NCBI GenBank assembly: GCA_028554645.1
Contig: JAQOOI010000070.1
Span: 310,001-374,000, forward strand
Length of the DNA stretch: 64,000 bases
Origin: Omphalotus guepiniiformis
Taxonomy: Eukaryota; Basidiomycota; Agaricomycetes; Agaricales; Omphalotaceae
Direction of reading: 5' to 3'
Shown: in pieces, positions 29,867 to 41,051 of the stretch
Position numbering within the stretch: the first letter of the stretch is position 1
Layout: each line of letters starts with the position of its first letter
Translations under genes and position numbers: made by a program
Notes under the pieces: generated by a model
Seen by the model: the letters and a program-made list of their open reading frames with translations, nothing else
Database searches by the model: none
Told to the model about the DNA's origin: nothing

Positions 29867-31444
29867 ATGCCTGATGAAGGAAATAATGCTACTGCTGGAC
29901 CTGCTGGTCAAGGGCAAAACCCACAGCAGCAGAGACAACCAAATATTGATGAGGCTGCGGCGAATCAAAATCCTGGAGGAAATTGGCCGCGCCGACCTCA
30001 ACAAACTGAAGTAGTAGATGCATACTTACGGGAGCTGCCTGCTGAGGTGCTCGCCGAAGTACAAAACGAGCAGTTACCGAAAGTCTCAAAGAAGGCACCC
30101 ATATTTGACAGAGATCGTCCTGAGAAACTTGCAGGATGGCTCGAGGACTTAGAGGAAATCTTTAGGACTTTAAATATCAGATCTGAGATGGCGAAGATCC
30201 ATCTAGCCTTGAAATACATGACTTATGAGACGAGAAAGGAGCTAGCTACGCTTGATGCAGCTTCAGGAAATGATTGGGAAACATTTAGAGTTGCCTTGCT
30301 TGACTGCTATCCGGATTCTAGTGATAAGGACGGATATGGCTCGAAGCAGAGGCTCATGAGTGTAATTGAAAAGTACATGCTAGTGCCATCTGGTCAACTA
30401 GAGAAGCTTTTGGCCTTCTCGAGGGCGTATCAGATTGAAGCAAAGAAGTTAATGAGTGGACATGCTGTCATCTCGAACTTCGAGGCAGTACAAGGATATC
30501 TAGCTGCTATAGAAGAACAGTTTAGAAAGAGAGTTATTCGAAAATTATCGACTAATGGTACTGGAGAAGGGGTTCGTCGAAGAGATGATCCTTGGACTCT
30601 AGAGCAAGTTGTAAAAGCTGCAAAAGCTGTATGTGCTATTCCTCCTGAGGAATTATATGATGTAGGAGCGAGTTGGAGCCTACCAGGTGTCATAAACACT
30701 GGAGCTAGACCCCTCTCGAGCCGACCATCTATAACTGACAGGTTAACTGCTATAAAGCAGGAAGAAGCACAGAATGAGTGGGAACGAAAGATTTCGTACA
30801 CAGTAGATGATAACGAGACAAAAATTAAGACCATTCACCAGAAGCTAGACACTATGACGAACCAGAATCAAGAGATGATGAAGTCCTTGATAAGGATGGT
30901 ACAAATGTCAAGTAGAAACACTGGAAATATGGGTCTAGCGTCTTCGACGAATGTTGGTATGTCGTCTATGCCTAACAGAGGACTTCTGGACACGAGTAGA
31001 GTTATGCCTGCCCGTGATCTAGCTTGTTTCATGTGTGGAGGCAGAGGACATGGTTCACAAGACTGTCCAGCTCAACATCACTTTGTAAGTAAGGGATGGA
31101 TGAAGCGAAATGCGAGGAATAGATGGGAACTAAAGGATGGTTCACCACTTCCTTGGATAAATGAAGGTGATAAAGAAACTAGAAAGGAAAAGATTGAGAA
31201 AATTGCAAAAGAGAAGGGATGGGATGTAGAAGTCCACCCAGATCAGTTCTTATATGAAGTAGAATCTATGCCAAATGTATACCAGGTGCAGCTGCACGAA
31301 GCTAGCCCCCTGGGAATGGAAAATAATGAAGTTGATACATTGGCTGTACAAGTACTTGAACAGCTAGAAAGGATGGGAGTTGAGTATAAGGCCTTGTCTG
31401 ATGGACAAGTGTCTATAAACACTCCTGGAGGTTCGAAAAACTAA
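29867..31444 (+). CDS. gag: gag of element B
   Basis: The first in-frame ATG gives MPDEGNNATAG; the gag proteins of A and D also start MP. The capsid-like region includes KAPIFDRDRPEKLAGWLEDL, and the zinc knuckle CFMCGGRGHGSQDC starts near 31024. After it come a Trp-rich stretch and KIEKIAKEKGW, as in A and C. The last codons TCG AAA AAC precede the TAA. Confidence 0.9.
   Translation: MPDEGNNATAGPAGQGQNPQQQRQPNIDEAAANQNPGGNWPRRPQQTEVVDAYLRELPAEVLAEVQNEQLPKVSKKAPIFDRDRPEKLAGWLEDLEEIFRTLNIRSEMAKIHLALKYMTYETRKELATLDAASGNDWETFRVALLDCYPDSSDKDGYGSKQRLMSVIEKYMLVPSGQLEKLLAFSRAYQIEAKKLMSGHAVISNFEAVQGYLAAIEEQFRKRVIRKLSTNGTGEGVRRRDDPWTLEQVVKAAKAVCAIPPEELYDVGASWSLPGVINTGARPLSSRPSITDRLTAIKQEEAQNEWERKISYTVDDNETKIKTIHQKLDTMTNQNQEMMKSLIRMVQMSSRNTGNMGLASSTNVGMSSMPNRGLLDTSRVMPARDLACFMCGGRGHGSQDCPAQHHFVSKGWMKRNARNRWELKDGSPLPWINEGDKETRKEKIEKIAKEKGWDVEVHPDQFLYEVESMPNVYQVQLHEASPLGMENNEVDTLAVQVLEQLERMGVEYKALSDGQVSINTPGGSKN
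31435..31441 (+). promoter_or_regulatory. Possible -1 frameshift heptamer at the gag/PR junction (element B)
   Basis: G-AAA-AAC in the gag frame, directly before the stop. It is weaker than the G-GGA-AAC of element A, because the P-site re-pairs imperfectly, but the position is the same and element C has the identical heptamer. Confidence 0.5.
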
Positions 31445-31452
31445 TACTTTCG

Positions 31453-32805
31453 ATGAAGGAGCTTAAACAGGTGCTAGTTGGTGCAAAGAAGTTACCTAGC
31501 CCTGTTCCCAGCAAAGCTCTGGAGGAAGATAATGCTGGAAAGACGTCTAGACGCCTCGAAGTGGTGCTAGAGCGTCCTAAGAACTTTAATCGACACTTGT
31601 ATAAACCCATAAACATGAGGGATGAGTCGTTGGAAACCCCTGAGCCCGAATTAGGCAAAGAGGCGCCCGCGCATAACGTCCCAGAAATGAAAAACTTAAA
31701 TAAAAGACCATTTGATAACATAAAGCCTATTGAGAGACGAATCCAACCACCAAAAGAGGGTCTAGAAACGTCCCCAGTGACCGCTAGAACACCTAGTGTG
31801 GATATAGAAGAGTCTCGAGGCTCGGCGAAGAAGAAAGTAACATTTGATCTGCCTAAGGGACCTGAATACAAACTACAAAGTGGCATGTACAGGCCTGGAG
31901 TTGCTGAAGAAGTTGCAACGAAGATATTAAAGAGTGAAATACCTATAAGTATGGAAGAAGTAATTGCTATTTCCCCTACTTTGCAGAAAATATTGAATAG
32001 AAAGACTAAGAATAGTCGAGTATATAAGAGGCCTCTAAAGGCATTTGTACAAGAGATTAGAGATGAGGAAAACCCAGAAGACACTGATCTACCTGAGGAT
32101 TCTATCTCTTTGCCATATGACACTCAAGTAGTGGATATTGATGATCTAGCATGGGGAGACTGCTTTGTACAGGTCCTCGAAGGCTCGAGCGGCTTGCAAA
32201 CAGGATCTTTAGTCCATGTAGATGTTGTAGAACAATATCTCGAAGATGTTCCGCCGTCTGAACGAGGAAAGATTATCATTGTAGCCAGACCAAGTGATAG
32301 TCTGCGAGTTATCTTTCCTGATATTAATAAACAAGGGCCAGTCGAGTGTATACTTGACAGTGGGTCTCAAATAGTATCAATGGACACGGATATAGCAATG
32401 GGACTAGGTCTAGCCTGGGATCCAAAGACTGTTATCCATATGCAAAGTGCTAGTGGACAGCTAAGCCCAACCAGGGGTCTAGCTAGGAACGTACCGTTTA
32501 CCTTTGGTGAAATAGTCGTTTATATGCAGATTCATGTGATGGATAAAGCTCCATATAAAGTTCTGTTGGGAAGACCCTTCGATGTTTTAACAGAAAGTAA
32601 TATTAAGACAAATAAGGATGGAAGTCAAGAATTAACGATTCGAGACCCTAATTCTGGCATGACCTGCACAATGGGAACATATGAACGAGGCAGAGGTATT
32701 GGACCAAAGCCTGAAGGAGAAGAAAAACTTACACCAGCTACCCAAAAAGCTGCAGAAGAGGAAAGAAGTCCACAAGATGGAAATTTTCAATCCTCGAAGA
32801 TCTGA
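31453..32805 (+). CDS. PR frame of element B (aspartic protease)
   Basis: 450 codons, starting eight nt after the gag stop. The N-terminal half is low-complexity. The protease region has LDSGSQIVSMD, MQSASG, NVPFTFG, VLLGRPF and DPNSGMTCTMGTY. Its last codons overlap the pol frame through the AAATTTT slippery site. Confidence 0.88.
   Translation: MKELKQVLVGAKKLPSPVPSKALEEDNAGKTSRRLEVVLERPKNFNRHLYKPINMRDESLETPEPELGKEAPAHNVPEMKNLNKRPFDNIKPIERRIQPPKEGLETSPVTARTPSVDIEESRGSAKKKVTFDLPKGPEYKLQSGMYRPGVAEEVATKILKSEIPISMEEVIAISPTLQKILNRKTKNSRVYKRPLKAFVQEIRDEENPEDTDLPEDSISLPYDTQVVDIDDLAWGDCFVQVLEGSSGLQTGSLVHVDVVEQYLEDVPPSERGKIIIVARPSDSLRVIFPDINKQGPVECILDSGSQIVSMDTDIAMGLGLAWDPKTVIHMQSASGQLSPTRGLARNVPFTFGEIVVYMQIHVMDKAPYKVLLGRPFDVLTESNIKTNKDGSQELTIRDPNSGMTCTMGTYERGRGIGPKPEGEEKLTPATQKAAEEERSPQDGNFQSSKI
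32781..32787 (+). promoter_or_regulatory. -1 frameshift heptamer at the PR/pol junction (element B)
   Basis: A-AAT-TTT in the PR frame, six codons before the PR stop TGA. The -1 frame continues into pol (EDLTGHQGEVAVSIGLGEDG). Confidence 0.8.
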
Positions 32806-35800
32806 CAGGCCATCAGGGAGAGGTTGCTGTAAGTATTGGCCTAGGAGAAGATGGTAGATATGAAATAACTGGGTATAGACTGCCTGATGAGGAGACATTC
32901 TCTGATAATGAGAAGGCTGAGGCATATGTATATGCATCTCGAGCTAGCATTGAAGAGAGTGATCCCAAGGCTGCCCTTATGCTTAAAAACTACATGAAGA
33001 AGGAAATAACCGAAGATAATTGCAAGGTATATTGTACTTGGCGTGAAGCTAAGATACAGGATGAGAAAGTACCTTCGAGACCTGTGTATGAGGGTCTCGA
33101 GGCAGCTACTGTACTCAATAATGCTGCTCGAACTGAGAAAATGGTTCGGCGAATGCCAAACTTACACTGTAGGATCCTACCTCGTGGAAGTAAGGCTAGA
33201 TTTCGAAAACCGTTTGCAGTATTTGGCAGTAAGTATAAACCTGTGGCAATAAAAGTGAAACCAGTAAAAACTACGCTTCCAGAAGAGTTCAGGATAGAAA
33301 GGCACATAACTGGTGACCCGCTAGAAGGGATGCCGACTTTGTCACCAAATCCACCGGACTTCACACCTGGAGAACGTTATAATGAAGAAAGAAAAGCTAT
33401 TATTGAGAAGAATCATGATGAAGACTTCTTATGGCCAGAAGAAATGAAGCTAGTACATCACTTAATGAAGGTACAAGAGAAAGGTTCTGCATGGGAAGCT
33501 TCGGAAGGGGGAACTTTCAAGACCGAGTTCTTTCCACCTGTTAAATTTCCTGTTATACCACATACTCCATGGGTCGAGAGGAATATACCTATTCCGCCCG
33601 GGATCTATGGAGATGTATGCAAAATAATTAAAGATAAGATTGATTCTGGGGTCTACGAACCCTCGAGCTCCTCTTATAGATCCAGATGGTTCTGTGTTTT
33701 GAAGAAAGATGGCAAAAGTTTACGGCTAGTACACAGTCTAGAACCGTTAAATAAGGTCACAATTCAACACTCAGGCATACCTCCTGCTACAGCTGATATA
33801 GCTAGAAGCTTTGCAGGCAGATCTTGTATTGGACTGCTAGATGTATTTGTAGGCTATGATAAAAGGCTCGTAGATGAGGGATCTAGGGATTTGACGACAT
33901 TTCAAACTCCTTTTGGCCCTCACCGACTTGTAAAACTACCAATGGGTTGGACTAACTCAGTACCAATCTATCATGATGATATCACTTATATATTGAAAGA
34001 AGAAATTCCACACATAACGAGACCCTATATAGATGATGTTCCAGTGAAAGGACCGTCTACTAGATATGAGCTCGAAGGTGGAGGATACGAAACAATTCCT
34101 GAGAACAGTGGAATTAGAAGATTTGTATGGGAACACATGCAAAATATGAATAGAATTGTTCAACGAATGAAACATGCTGGAGGAACCTTCTCAGGACCTA
34201 AAGCATTCATTTGCTGCGCAGAAGGAAATGTTGTGGGACATAGAGTCTCGTATGAGGGTGAATTACCTGAAGAAAAGATGGCTAAGACCATTTTGTCATG
34301 GGATGCAACTCAATGGACGAAGCGTACACACGTTAAATCATTCTTAGGAACTGCAGGACAACTCAGGATGTTCATTAAAGACTATGCAAAGAAGGCTAGA
34401 CCCCTCACGAGGTTAACTAGTTCACAAGTTCCCTTTGAGATAGGAGAAAAAGAGTTAGAAGCCGTCGAGCTATTAAAAGAAGGCATTAGAAATGCTCCTG
34501 CATTGAAACCAATTGATTATTCGTTGTCTAGCGGCATTACTCTAGCAGTGGATACATCATGGATGGCTGTAGGATATTATTTATACCAAAGAGATCCTAA
34601 TGATCCTAAGAAGAAGTTTTATAACTACTTTGGATCTATAACATTAAATGAACGAGAAGCAAGGTTCTCACAGCCTAAGAGAGAGTTATATGGGCTCAAG
34701 CTCGCGCTAGCCCATACTTACTACCAAACTTATGGTTGTAGGGATCTAACTGTAGAAACGGATGCTAGCTACATAAAAGGGATGTTAGATAACCCAAGTA
34801 GTGGCCCAAATGCAACTATTAATCGTTGGATTGAAGAAATAAGAAAGTATCACTTTGAATTGGTACATATCAAGGGGTCTATACATGGACCTGATGGACT
34901 ATCTAGACCACCACCGGGTAGTGAACCAACAGAGAGATTACCTGCTGAAGAGGAAGATTATCTAGATGAAGATGATGGGGAACCATTGCGATTTCGTCAG
35001 GAAGATGAGAATGAGCAGGGCCCTTATGACTTTGAAGACTTTAAGCATGAGATAGACTCTAGAGGTGGATACTTACAGGGTCTAGCCTTGTCAGTAGAAG
35101 ACTTTGAAGATGATATTCAAGAATTAATTGAAGAAGAGCGAAGATTCGCCTACTGGCGAGAACACATACTATTTGAACAAGGAAAGACTCTAGACCAGTT
35201 TGCACAGGTTCTAGTAGCTCCTGAATCGACAGAAGAATGGAAACATGATCATCCTTATATGGAGGAACATAGAACTACCATAGGGATTGAGCTAGATCGA
35301 TTGCTACCGAGAATAAAAGAGTTCTTAATGCATCCTGAATCGGATATGCTGGATGAGATGGATACTCGAGCTCGAAAGAAATTTCTTTCGAAGGTGTCTC
35401 GATACTTCATCGACAAGAAAGGACGTATGTATCGAAGAAATGATGAAGTTGGTGGACAACATCAGCTAATAGTTGAGAAAGAACGTCGTATGTATATCCT
35501 GCATAGTGCTCATGATCATTTGGGACACAAAGGAATGTATGCTACAAAGGCTGTGATAGAAAAGAGGTTCTGGTGGCCAGAACTGGAGCGAGATGTCAAC
35601 TGGTTCGTGAAAACGTGTCAGGCATGTCAAGATCGAGCTCTAGCGCTATTGAAAATACCACCTACCCTTACTCACACCCCTTCTCTGTTCCAGAAGGTAC
35701 ATGTGGATGTATTCAAAGTATCTCCGGCTAGTAATGGCTGTAAGAACGTTGTACATGGCCGATGTGCTTTATCTTCTTGGTCAGAGGGACGAGCAATCAG

Positions 35801-36854
35801 AGATGAGACAGCTCGAGCCTTAGGCGAATGGTTCTTTGAAGATATAATATGTAGATGGGGTTGCCCTCAAGAAGTGGTAACTGATAATGCTAGAAGCATG
35901 ATTGCAATGTTGAAATGGCTGGAAGAGAAGTATGGGATTAAAGGGATTCGTATCTCAGCCTATAATTCTCAAGCCAATGGAAAGATTGAAAGAGCACACT
36001 TTGATATCCGTCAAGCTTTAGTAAAGGCAACGGGAGGTGATCTTAAACGTTGGTACTGGTTTCTCAAACATGTGCTTTGGGCAGACAGAGTAACAACTAG
36101 AAGAGGATTTGGATGTTCTCCTTACTTCTTAGTAACTGGAGCAGAACCAATACTGCCTCTAGACCTTATAGAATCAACTTGGTTGGTAGAAGTACCAGAT
36201 AGAGTCCTTACTTACGAAGAATTGATCGGCTACAGGGCTAGAGCCTTGGCAAAGCATAGAACTCATGTTATGGACATGATTTCCAGGGTCGACGAAGAGA
36301 AAAGAAGAACTATGAAGAAGTTTGAACAAGATTATGAACATGTAATAAAAGACTATGATTTCAAACCTGGAACTCTAGTACAAGTTCGAAACACTCAAAT
36401 TGAGAAGAGCTTGGACAGGAAGATGTATCCAAGGTATAGAGGACCTATGATTGTCATCAGACGAACTAAGGGTGGTGCCTACATTATTGCTGAAATGGAT
36501 GGCTCTGTACTTAAAGAAAAGATTGCTGCCTTTCGCGTACTGCCGCATTTTGCAAGATATGAGCCTATAGACCTACCTACGAACGTGCTAGACCTCATAG
36601 ACCTTACTGCAGAACAGCTAGAACGTATGGTGAATGAAGATGAGGATACTTACGACGAACAAAGTCGAGATTACATTTTTGACTCCATTCCGAACTTAAG
36701 AATGCCTCGAGATGAGGAATATGAAGATGATTCTGATGAAGAAGATGATCATCCTTCTCCTGAGAGGGATTTAAGCGCAGAACCTGAAGAGATCACTGGA
36801 GTGCGAACTAGAAGCAATAAACAGTTTGTTCTATTGCGTCGAAGTGGTACTTAA
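32787..36854 (+). CDS. pol: pol of element B (RT, RNase H, integrase)
   Basis: About 1355 codons from the frameshift. RT has WVERNIPIPPG, LPMGWTNSVPIY and YIDD. RNase H has VDTSW, KRELYG and ETDASY. The zinc motif is LGHKGMYATK followed by CQACQ. The integrase has D in HVDVF, D in VTDNA and E in GKIERAH. A GPMIVIRR module and a strongly acidic tail follow. There is no premature stop. The nearest homologue in the window is the pol of C. Confidence 0.93.
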   Translation, partial: SILEDLTGHQGEVAVSIGLGEDGRYEITGYRLPDEETFSDNEKAEAYVYASRASIEESDPKAALMLKNYMKKEITEDNCKVYCTWREAKIQDEKVPSRPVYEGLEAATVLNNAARTEKMVRRMPNLHCRILPRGSKARFRKPFAVFGSKYKPVAIKVKPVKTTLPEEFRIERHITGDPLEGMPTLSPNPPDFTPGERYNEERKAIIEKNHDEDFLWPEEMKLVHHLMKVQEKGSAWEASEGGTFKTEFFPPVKFPVIPHTPWVERNIPIPPGIYGDVCKIIKDKIDSGVYEPSSSSYRSRWFCVLKKDGKSLRLVHSLEPLNKVTIQHSGIPPATADIARSFAGRSCIGLLDVFVGYDKRLVDEGSRDLTTFQTPFGPHRLVKLPMGWTNSVPIYHDDITYILKEEIPHITRPYIDDVPVKGPSTRYELEGGGYETIPENSGIRRFVWEHMQNMNRIVQRMKHAGGTFSGPKAFICCAEGNVVGHRVSYEGELPEEKMAKTILSWDATQWTKRTHVKSFLGTAGQLRMFIKDYAKKARPLTRLTSSQVPFEIGEKELEAVELLKEGIRNAPALKPIDYSLSSGITLAVDTSWMAVGYYLYQRDPNDPKKKFYNYFGSITLNEREARFSQPKRELYGLKLALAHTYYQTYGCRDLTVETDASYIKGMLDNPSSGPNATINRWIEEIRKYHFELVHIKGSIHGPDGLSRPPPGSEPTERLPAEEEDYLDEDDGEPLRFRQEDENEQGPYDFEDFKHEIDSRGGYLQGLALSVEDFEDDIQELIEEERRFAYWREHILFEQGKTLDQFAQVLVAPESTEEWKHDHPYMEEHRTTIGIELDRLLPRIKEFLMHPESDMLDEMDTRARKKFLSKVSRYFIDKKGRMYRRNDEVGGQHQLIVEKERRMYILHSAHDHLGHKGMYATKAVIEKRFWWPELERDVNWFVKTCQACQDRALALLKIPPTLTHTPSLFQKVHVDVFKVSPASNGCKNVVHGRCALSSWSEGRAIRDETARALGEWFFEDIICRWGCPQEVVTDNARSMIAMLKWLEEKYGIKGIRISAYNSQANGKIERAHFDIRQALVKATGGDLKRWYWFLKHVLWADRVTTRRGFGCSPYFLVTGAEPILPLDLIESTWLVEVPDRVLTYEELIGYRARALAKHRTHVMDMISRVDEEKRRTMKKFEQDYEHVIKDYDFKPGTLVQVRNTQIEKSLDRKMYPRYRGPMIVIRRTKGGAYIIAEMDGSVLKEKIAAFRVLPHFARYEPIDLPTNVLDLIDLTAEQLERMVNEDEDTYDEQSRDYIFDSIPNLRMPRDEEYEDDSDEEDDHPSPERDLSAEPEEITGVRTRSNKQFVLLRRSGT

Positions 36855-37041
36855 TCGATATTCTGAAGGCTCGAAGTAATGACAGTAATAAGAAACTCAA
36901 AAGAGTTATATGTACGAAGGTATATGAACTATATCATGAGTTGGGAGTGTAAAGTAGGTTGGAGACTCTGAATACAGGGTCTAGCGCCTATTCTCACAAC
37001 AACTCAGTTAGAAAGAACTAGATTATGGGGATCGACGAAAC
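36855..37041. other. Convergent 3' ends of pol and gene 2 (element B)
   Basis: A 187-bp non-coding spacer between two convergent stop codons, with one GCTCGAAG and one GGGTCTAG, strings that recur across element B. Confidence 0.6.
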
Positions 37042-38371
37042 TTACTTAGGCGCTGCTAGAGTTGGTAACTGTGGTATCAGCTGAGCTAGATCCAGCCTCC
37101 TCCATGGTAGCATCTTGAGGGGTCTCCGAAGATGAAGAATCAGCGGTTTGCTTGTCCTCGACTGAGAGACGACTAAATTGCTCTCGTTGAATGTTGTCCA
37201 TCTGTTTAACAACGAACTGGTACTGATTGGCATGGAAATGTACAGCATGCTGAAGAGTGACTTGTTCGGTACGAAGGAAATTGAGAACTGAGCGTAAAGC
37301 TTCGACGCTAAGCTTGGGCAGTTCGAGATATGGAGTGAGCGCGATATGGCGGAAAGTTGTAGCGATGGCGGCCTCTCGAAGGGTCTTATCCTCTGGTCAA
37401 TATGATCAGTAGGGTCGAGACAGGGAGAAACCATGCTTACTTACCCTCAATATCCTCACGAAGATCGGAAATGGGTTGCTCGAGGCGAATGCGCTTGCCA
37501 TTGGCAGCTGCAATGTTATCCTGAGCAACTGATAAGTAATACATGGCCTTGAGGTAGGAACGAGAACGTACATCCATTCCAGGTACATCGCCGAGGGCCA
37601 ATGAAAGAGTAGAAGAACGATTCGCGACGTCCTGAATGTTCGGCGAAGTTATAATATGATGGATAAGAAGACACCGCACTTACCCTGACCTTCTTGTTGA
37701 ACTTGAGGCAAAGGTGGAAGGCTTAATTCTTGAGAAGGGGCATGCATAGATGCAGAAAGACCCAATGCGGCTGCGAGTCCGGCTTTATAGTCCTAAACTT
37801 AGGTCAAGTCGGAGTCTCAACCTAAGAAATATGGATACTTACTGGAGTAGAAGCAATCCGACCTCCGACGAACTCGATCTCATCATCATCATCATTGTCT
37901 TCGATGATAAGAGGAGATTTAACGTTCTGCGAAGAGTGTAGAATGAAGCTTGTAAAGATTAATGAGGAAAGAGGAGAGTTACCTTGCGCTTACGAGTGGG
38001 CTGTCGAAGCACCTCGAGCTTGGCAAAGAACTCCTCAAGCCCATTTAGATGGTAGGGACGATTGACCCCATCAATCTCTGTAATAGCTATCACAGTGTTG
38101 AGTCCTTTCTGGAAGGTATCAAAGGCGATATCATCCTTGGCCACCACTTTGGCATTCAAAGGCTTTGACTACGAAGAAATATGAGCTCGACGAAGCCTGA
38201 AGAATATAATAGACAAACCATATGATCGGCTAGAGCCGTCACGACTGGTCCTAGAAGCTTGGGACTGGCTTTGGGGAAGGCTTGAACAGCTTGAGCGGCA
38301 GTAATGGCCTCTTGAGTCTCCTTTAACCATTGATCCCTCTCGGGCCAGGTCTTGTTGGATCCTCGAGCCAT
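37042..38371 (-). CDS. Antisense gene 2 of element B (spliced, conserved unknown)
   Basis: Predicted exons: 38371-38219 (153 nt), 38168-37983, 37926-37843, 37792-37684, then one from about 37632 to 37444 and a last one from about 37391 to 37042. The start MARGSNKTWPERDQW matches gene 2 of C. Middle parts are a basic TRKRK, a run of Asp (EDNDDDDEIEF), and LGLSASMHAP, shared with C. The C-terminal segment VPGMDVRS...LREDIE aligns with A, and LSVEALRSVLNFLRTE...HAVHFHANQYQF with A and C. The tail is Ser/Thr-rich. The phase at the fourth intron is unresolved by one base, so the acceptor may be misplaced or a small indel present. Confidence 0.72.
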
Positions 38372-38474
38372 GTGACGATGAGATATGAACGAGAAGAAGA
38401 CGAAAGTAAGGTCGAGAATGCAGGTTGAAGGTCTTAAAGTGTACTGATAACTTGGACCCACCTTCGGCGACCCT

Positions 38475-38482
38475 CCTTTATA
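38475..38482 (-). promoter_or_regulatory. TATA box of antisense gene 2 (element B)
   Basis: The minus strand reads TATAAAGG about 105 nt upstream of the ATG, equivalent to the boxes in A, C and D. Confidence 0.6.
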
Positions 38483-38581
38483 CTTTTCTGACTGAGAGCG
38501 GAACTCCTGGTCCCTTCGACGAAGTAACATGCCCAACTGATTAAGGCACCCTGGACTGAACTAAGGACTAGCCGAGATATG

Positions 38582-38620
38582 CAGCGGGGACGCTGAACTT
38601 CTTTTGGTTTGGGGGAGAGG
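38582..38620 (+). promoter_or_regulatory. Central inverted repeat plus PPT (element B)
   Basis: CAGCG-GGGA-CGCTG (38582-38595), followed after ten nt by the PPT-like TTGGTTTGGGGGAGAGG. It is the same module as at the 3' LTR, and lies 210 nt upstream of the gene 2 ATG on the other strand. Confidence 0.75.
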
Positions 38621-39129
38621 AGTCCATCTAGGACATAGAATTTTGAAATTTCTAAAGATTTCATAAAATCGAAACTTAAGTGTTTTAGATTTCAATAAAT
38701 CAACATCTAAGATTGGTTGAAACAAACAAATAAGTGCCTGAGGCACAGAAGTGATAAGTAAGGGCACGAGACTTATAAATAAAGGGGTCTAGTTACTACT
38801 TATTACCTTCGAGCTGGGATTTCTCTAAGTCGAGTCCATACTTACAGCCTCGACGAAGGCAATCTTAAAGATATTAAATTAAATTTGAACTTAACAATGG
38901 ATTCACACATAAAGAAAGAACATGAAAGCTTTTATTTGGCACTAAGGCCACGAGATTTCTATGTACATGGTACAAGAAATGAAAACAAAGATATTTGGGC
39001 CTCTATGAAGAGAACCCTTGCTAGATATAATGATTTTGGAGCTCTATAAAGAGACTCCTTGCTGCGATGTAATGAAAATATTATTTAAAGTCCGAAGACT
39101 GTAGGCTACGCCTCGACGAAGACCCCGAG
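38621..39129. other. Spacer between antisense genes of element B
   Basis: Non-coding and AT-rich. It contains CTCGACGAAGG at 38849-38859 and CTCGACGAAG at 39112-39121, half-variants of the element's CTTCGNCGAAG palindrome. Confidence 0.6.
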
Positions 39130-41051
39130 TCACCTCTCCGGACTGTCCTCTGCCAGGATCCGACCAACGCTTTCCTCCTCCACCGGGGAACGGGCGGTGT
39201 TGAGTGTCGTAATGGTAGGGAGGGAGGATGGAAAGGAAGAACCAGCCGACGCAGGTACCCGGGAAGATGAAGCATTCGCCGAAGAGCGAAGAGGCGCGAG
39301 AGCCGAGGTTACCATGCGCTCGATGGTGCTGCGAGTGTCGGATTTAGAGAAGTCGATGGGAAGGCGCGACGAAGTCGGTTGGATCTGAAAACCAGAGTCC
39401 GTCTTCACCAAGCTCGAGTCTCGATCCAAAACCGACATGTCCCAACCCAAGCCCGCGCCTATCATCTTCAAATCTTCGATTTCGTCCTTGAATGAAGGGT
39501 CGTTACGATGAAGAATGTTGAAAAGAAGGGTAGGATCGGTGACTGAACCACGAAGGTGCTCCTGGTCCCGCTCGATGGACTCGCGAAGCTTGTTGGCATT
39601 GTCGGCGAGGTCCAAGACGCTGCAGCGAAGTTGGTCGTATACAGAGATCTTCTCGACGAGACCAATAACTTCTGCGCCGAGGTCTGAATAAGGAGGGAAA
39701 TGAGAAAAGATGTTAAATAAAAAGAAATAAATGAATAACTTACTATGAGAACCTTGACGAGCCAACCCGTAGATCGTATTTCGCATCTCGAGGGCGCGAG
39801 CCGGTGTCAGGGTCCATGAACAAGGTTGCCTGCTTTTGAAGCAGACGGCGCATTTGTAGGAGGTGCTCTGTATTTCGGGCGGGACACACTTCTCTGCTGC
39901 GTGAGCTGCGGTACATCGCGTACATGGCAAGCTGCCAGTGAGCTATAAAAGATAAATGAAAGAGTAATAAAATAAATAAGAAAGAGACTTACTGCGTCGA
40001 TGGTTCGAGTTGCATGAAGCAAGTCGGCGAGGTTGAAGACCGTGTCGCTAGCAGGATGTGTGAAGAGGCCGGCCTCGAAGACCTGATGAGAAGGACCAGC
40101 CCTCGCTGATGAAGCAGGAGCAGGGGTCGGCGACCTTTCGCTAGCAACAGGAGATGGCTCTTTGGGAGTCGGGGCCTTTGCCTTAGGCTTGGGCTTCGGT
40201 TTGGGCTTCACTGCGCGAACGGGTGGACCAGTCTTGAGTGTTTTGGAAGGAGTGGACGCGCGAGGCTTCTTAAAAGAGAAGAGATCCATGTCGTCGTCGT
40301 CTTCTAGCAGCTCGAGCGCTCGCTTTTTCGAAGTCAGAACAGGCTAGAATATGAAAGGATATAAGAAAGAAATTTGAAGGGAATAGGAAGAAGAAAACGA
40401 ACCTCAGGCTTGACTTCGACGGACTCGTCGTCAGACTCGAGGACCTCATCCTCTGAGTTGCTCAGAACGGTATCGTCGTCGCCACAATCGTCGCCGAGGA
40501 TGGTATCGAAGTCGTGAAACTAGGAAATTATATTGAATAAGATTATAAAAGATTACGATGGAATAAGGACTTACAGGCTCGAGACTATGTTTCTCCTGTC
40601 GATCGTCCTTCGAAATATACCAACCAGTCTTGTGAAGAGATGGGAGTCGAGATTCGAGGGGGTTGCAAAGTCGCACTAGAGCTAGCCACACCGGGCGCAC
40701 ATGCGGACAGAAATCCTCGATGTCGAAGTCGACGTGCTCAAAGAGAGTATCCTAGAAGAGAAAATGTAAGAATAAAAGATTAAAACTATAAGAAATACAA
40801 CATACCATGAAGGGAGTGGCACTTTCCACGGCCTTGGTCATTTCTGAAACCTTGGGGGGATTCTTTCGTGGTTTATCAAAGTAACGACGATAGACGTCGA
40901 CGATACACGCGATGACTTCATTTGCTTGTTCGTGAGGGTTGATCTGCGCTGTCTTTCGACCAGCTCGAGTTTTCTTGGCCACTGCCGAAATTTGAGAAGA
41001 AGAGGCTGCCTTGCCCTTCCCTTTGGAAGATTTGCCGGTAGTTCGCGCCAT
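39130..41051 (-). CDS. Antisense gene 1 of element B: zinc-cluster protein (six exons)
   Basis: Predicted exons: 41051-40806, 40751-40575, 40519-40403, 40343-39993, 39942-39744 and 39683-39130, with clean GT/AG introns of about 50-60 nt. The start is MARTTGKSSKGKGKAA. Later parts are an acidic exon, the Pro/Lys repeat KPKPKPKPKAK as in element C, and NLADLLHATRTID, which matches the VSVNRT region of A and C. The six-cysteine cluster starts PCTRC and contains YKCAVC. A coil follows, then DPSF and AGLGWD, then a Ser-rich tail. It is the same architecture as gene 1 of A and C. DNA binding is inferred from the cluster and basic runs. Confidence 0.78.
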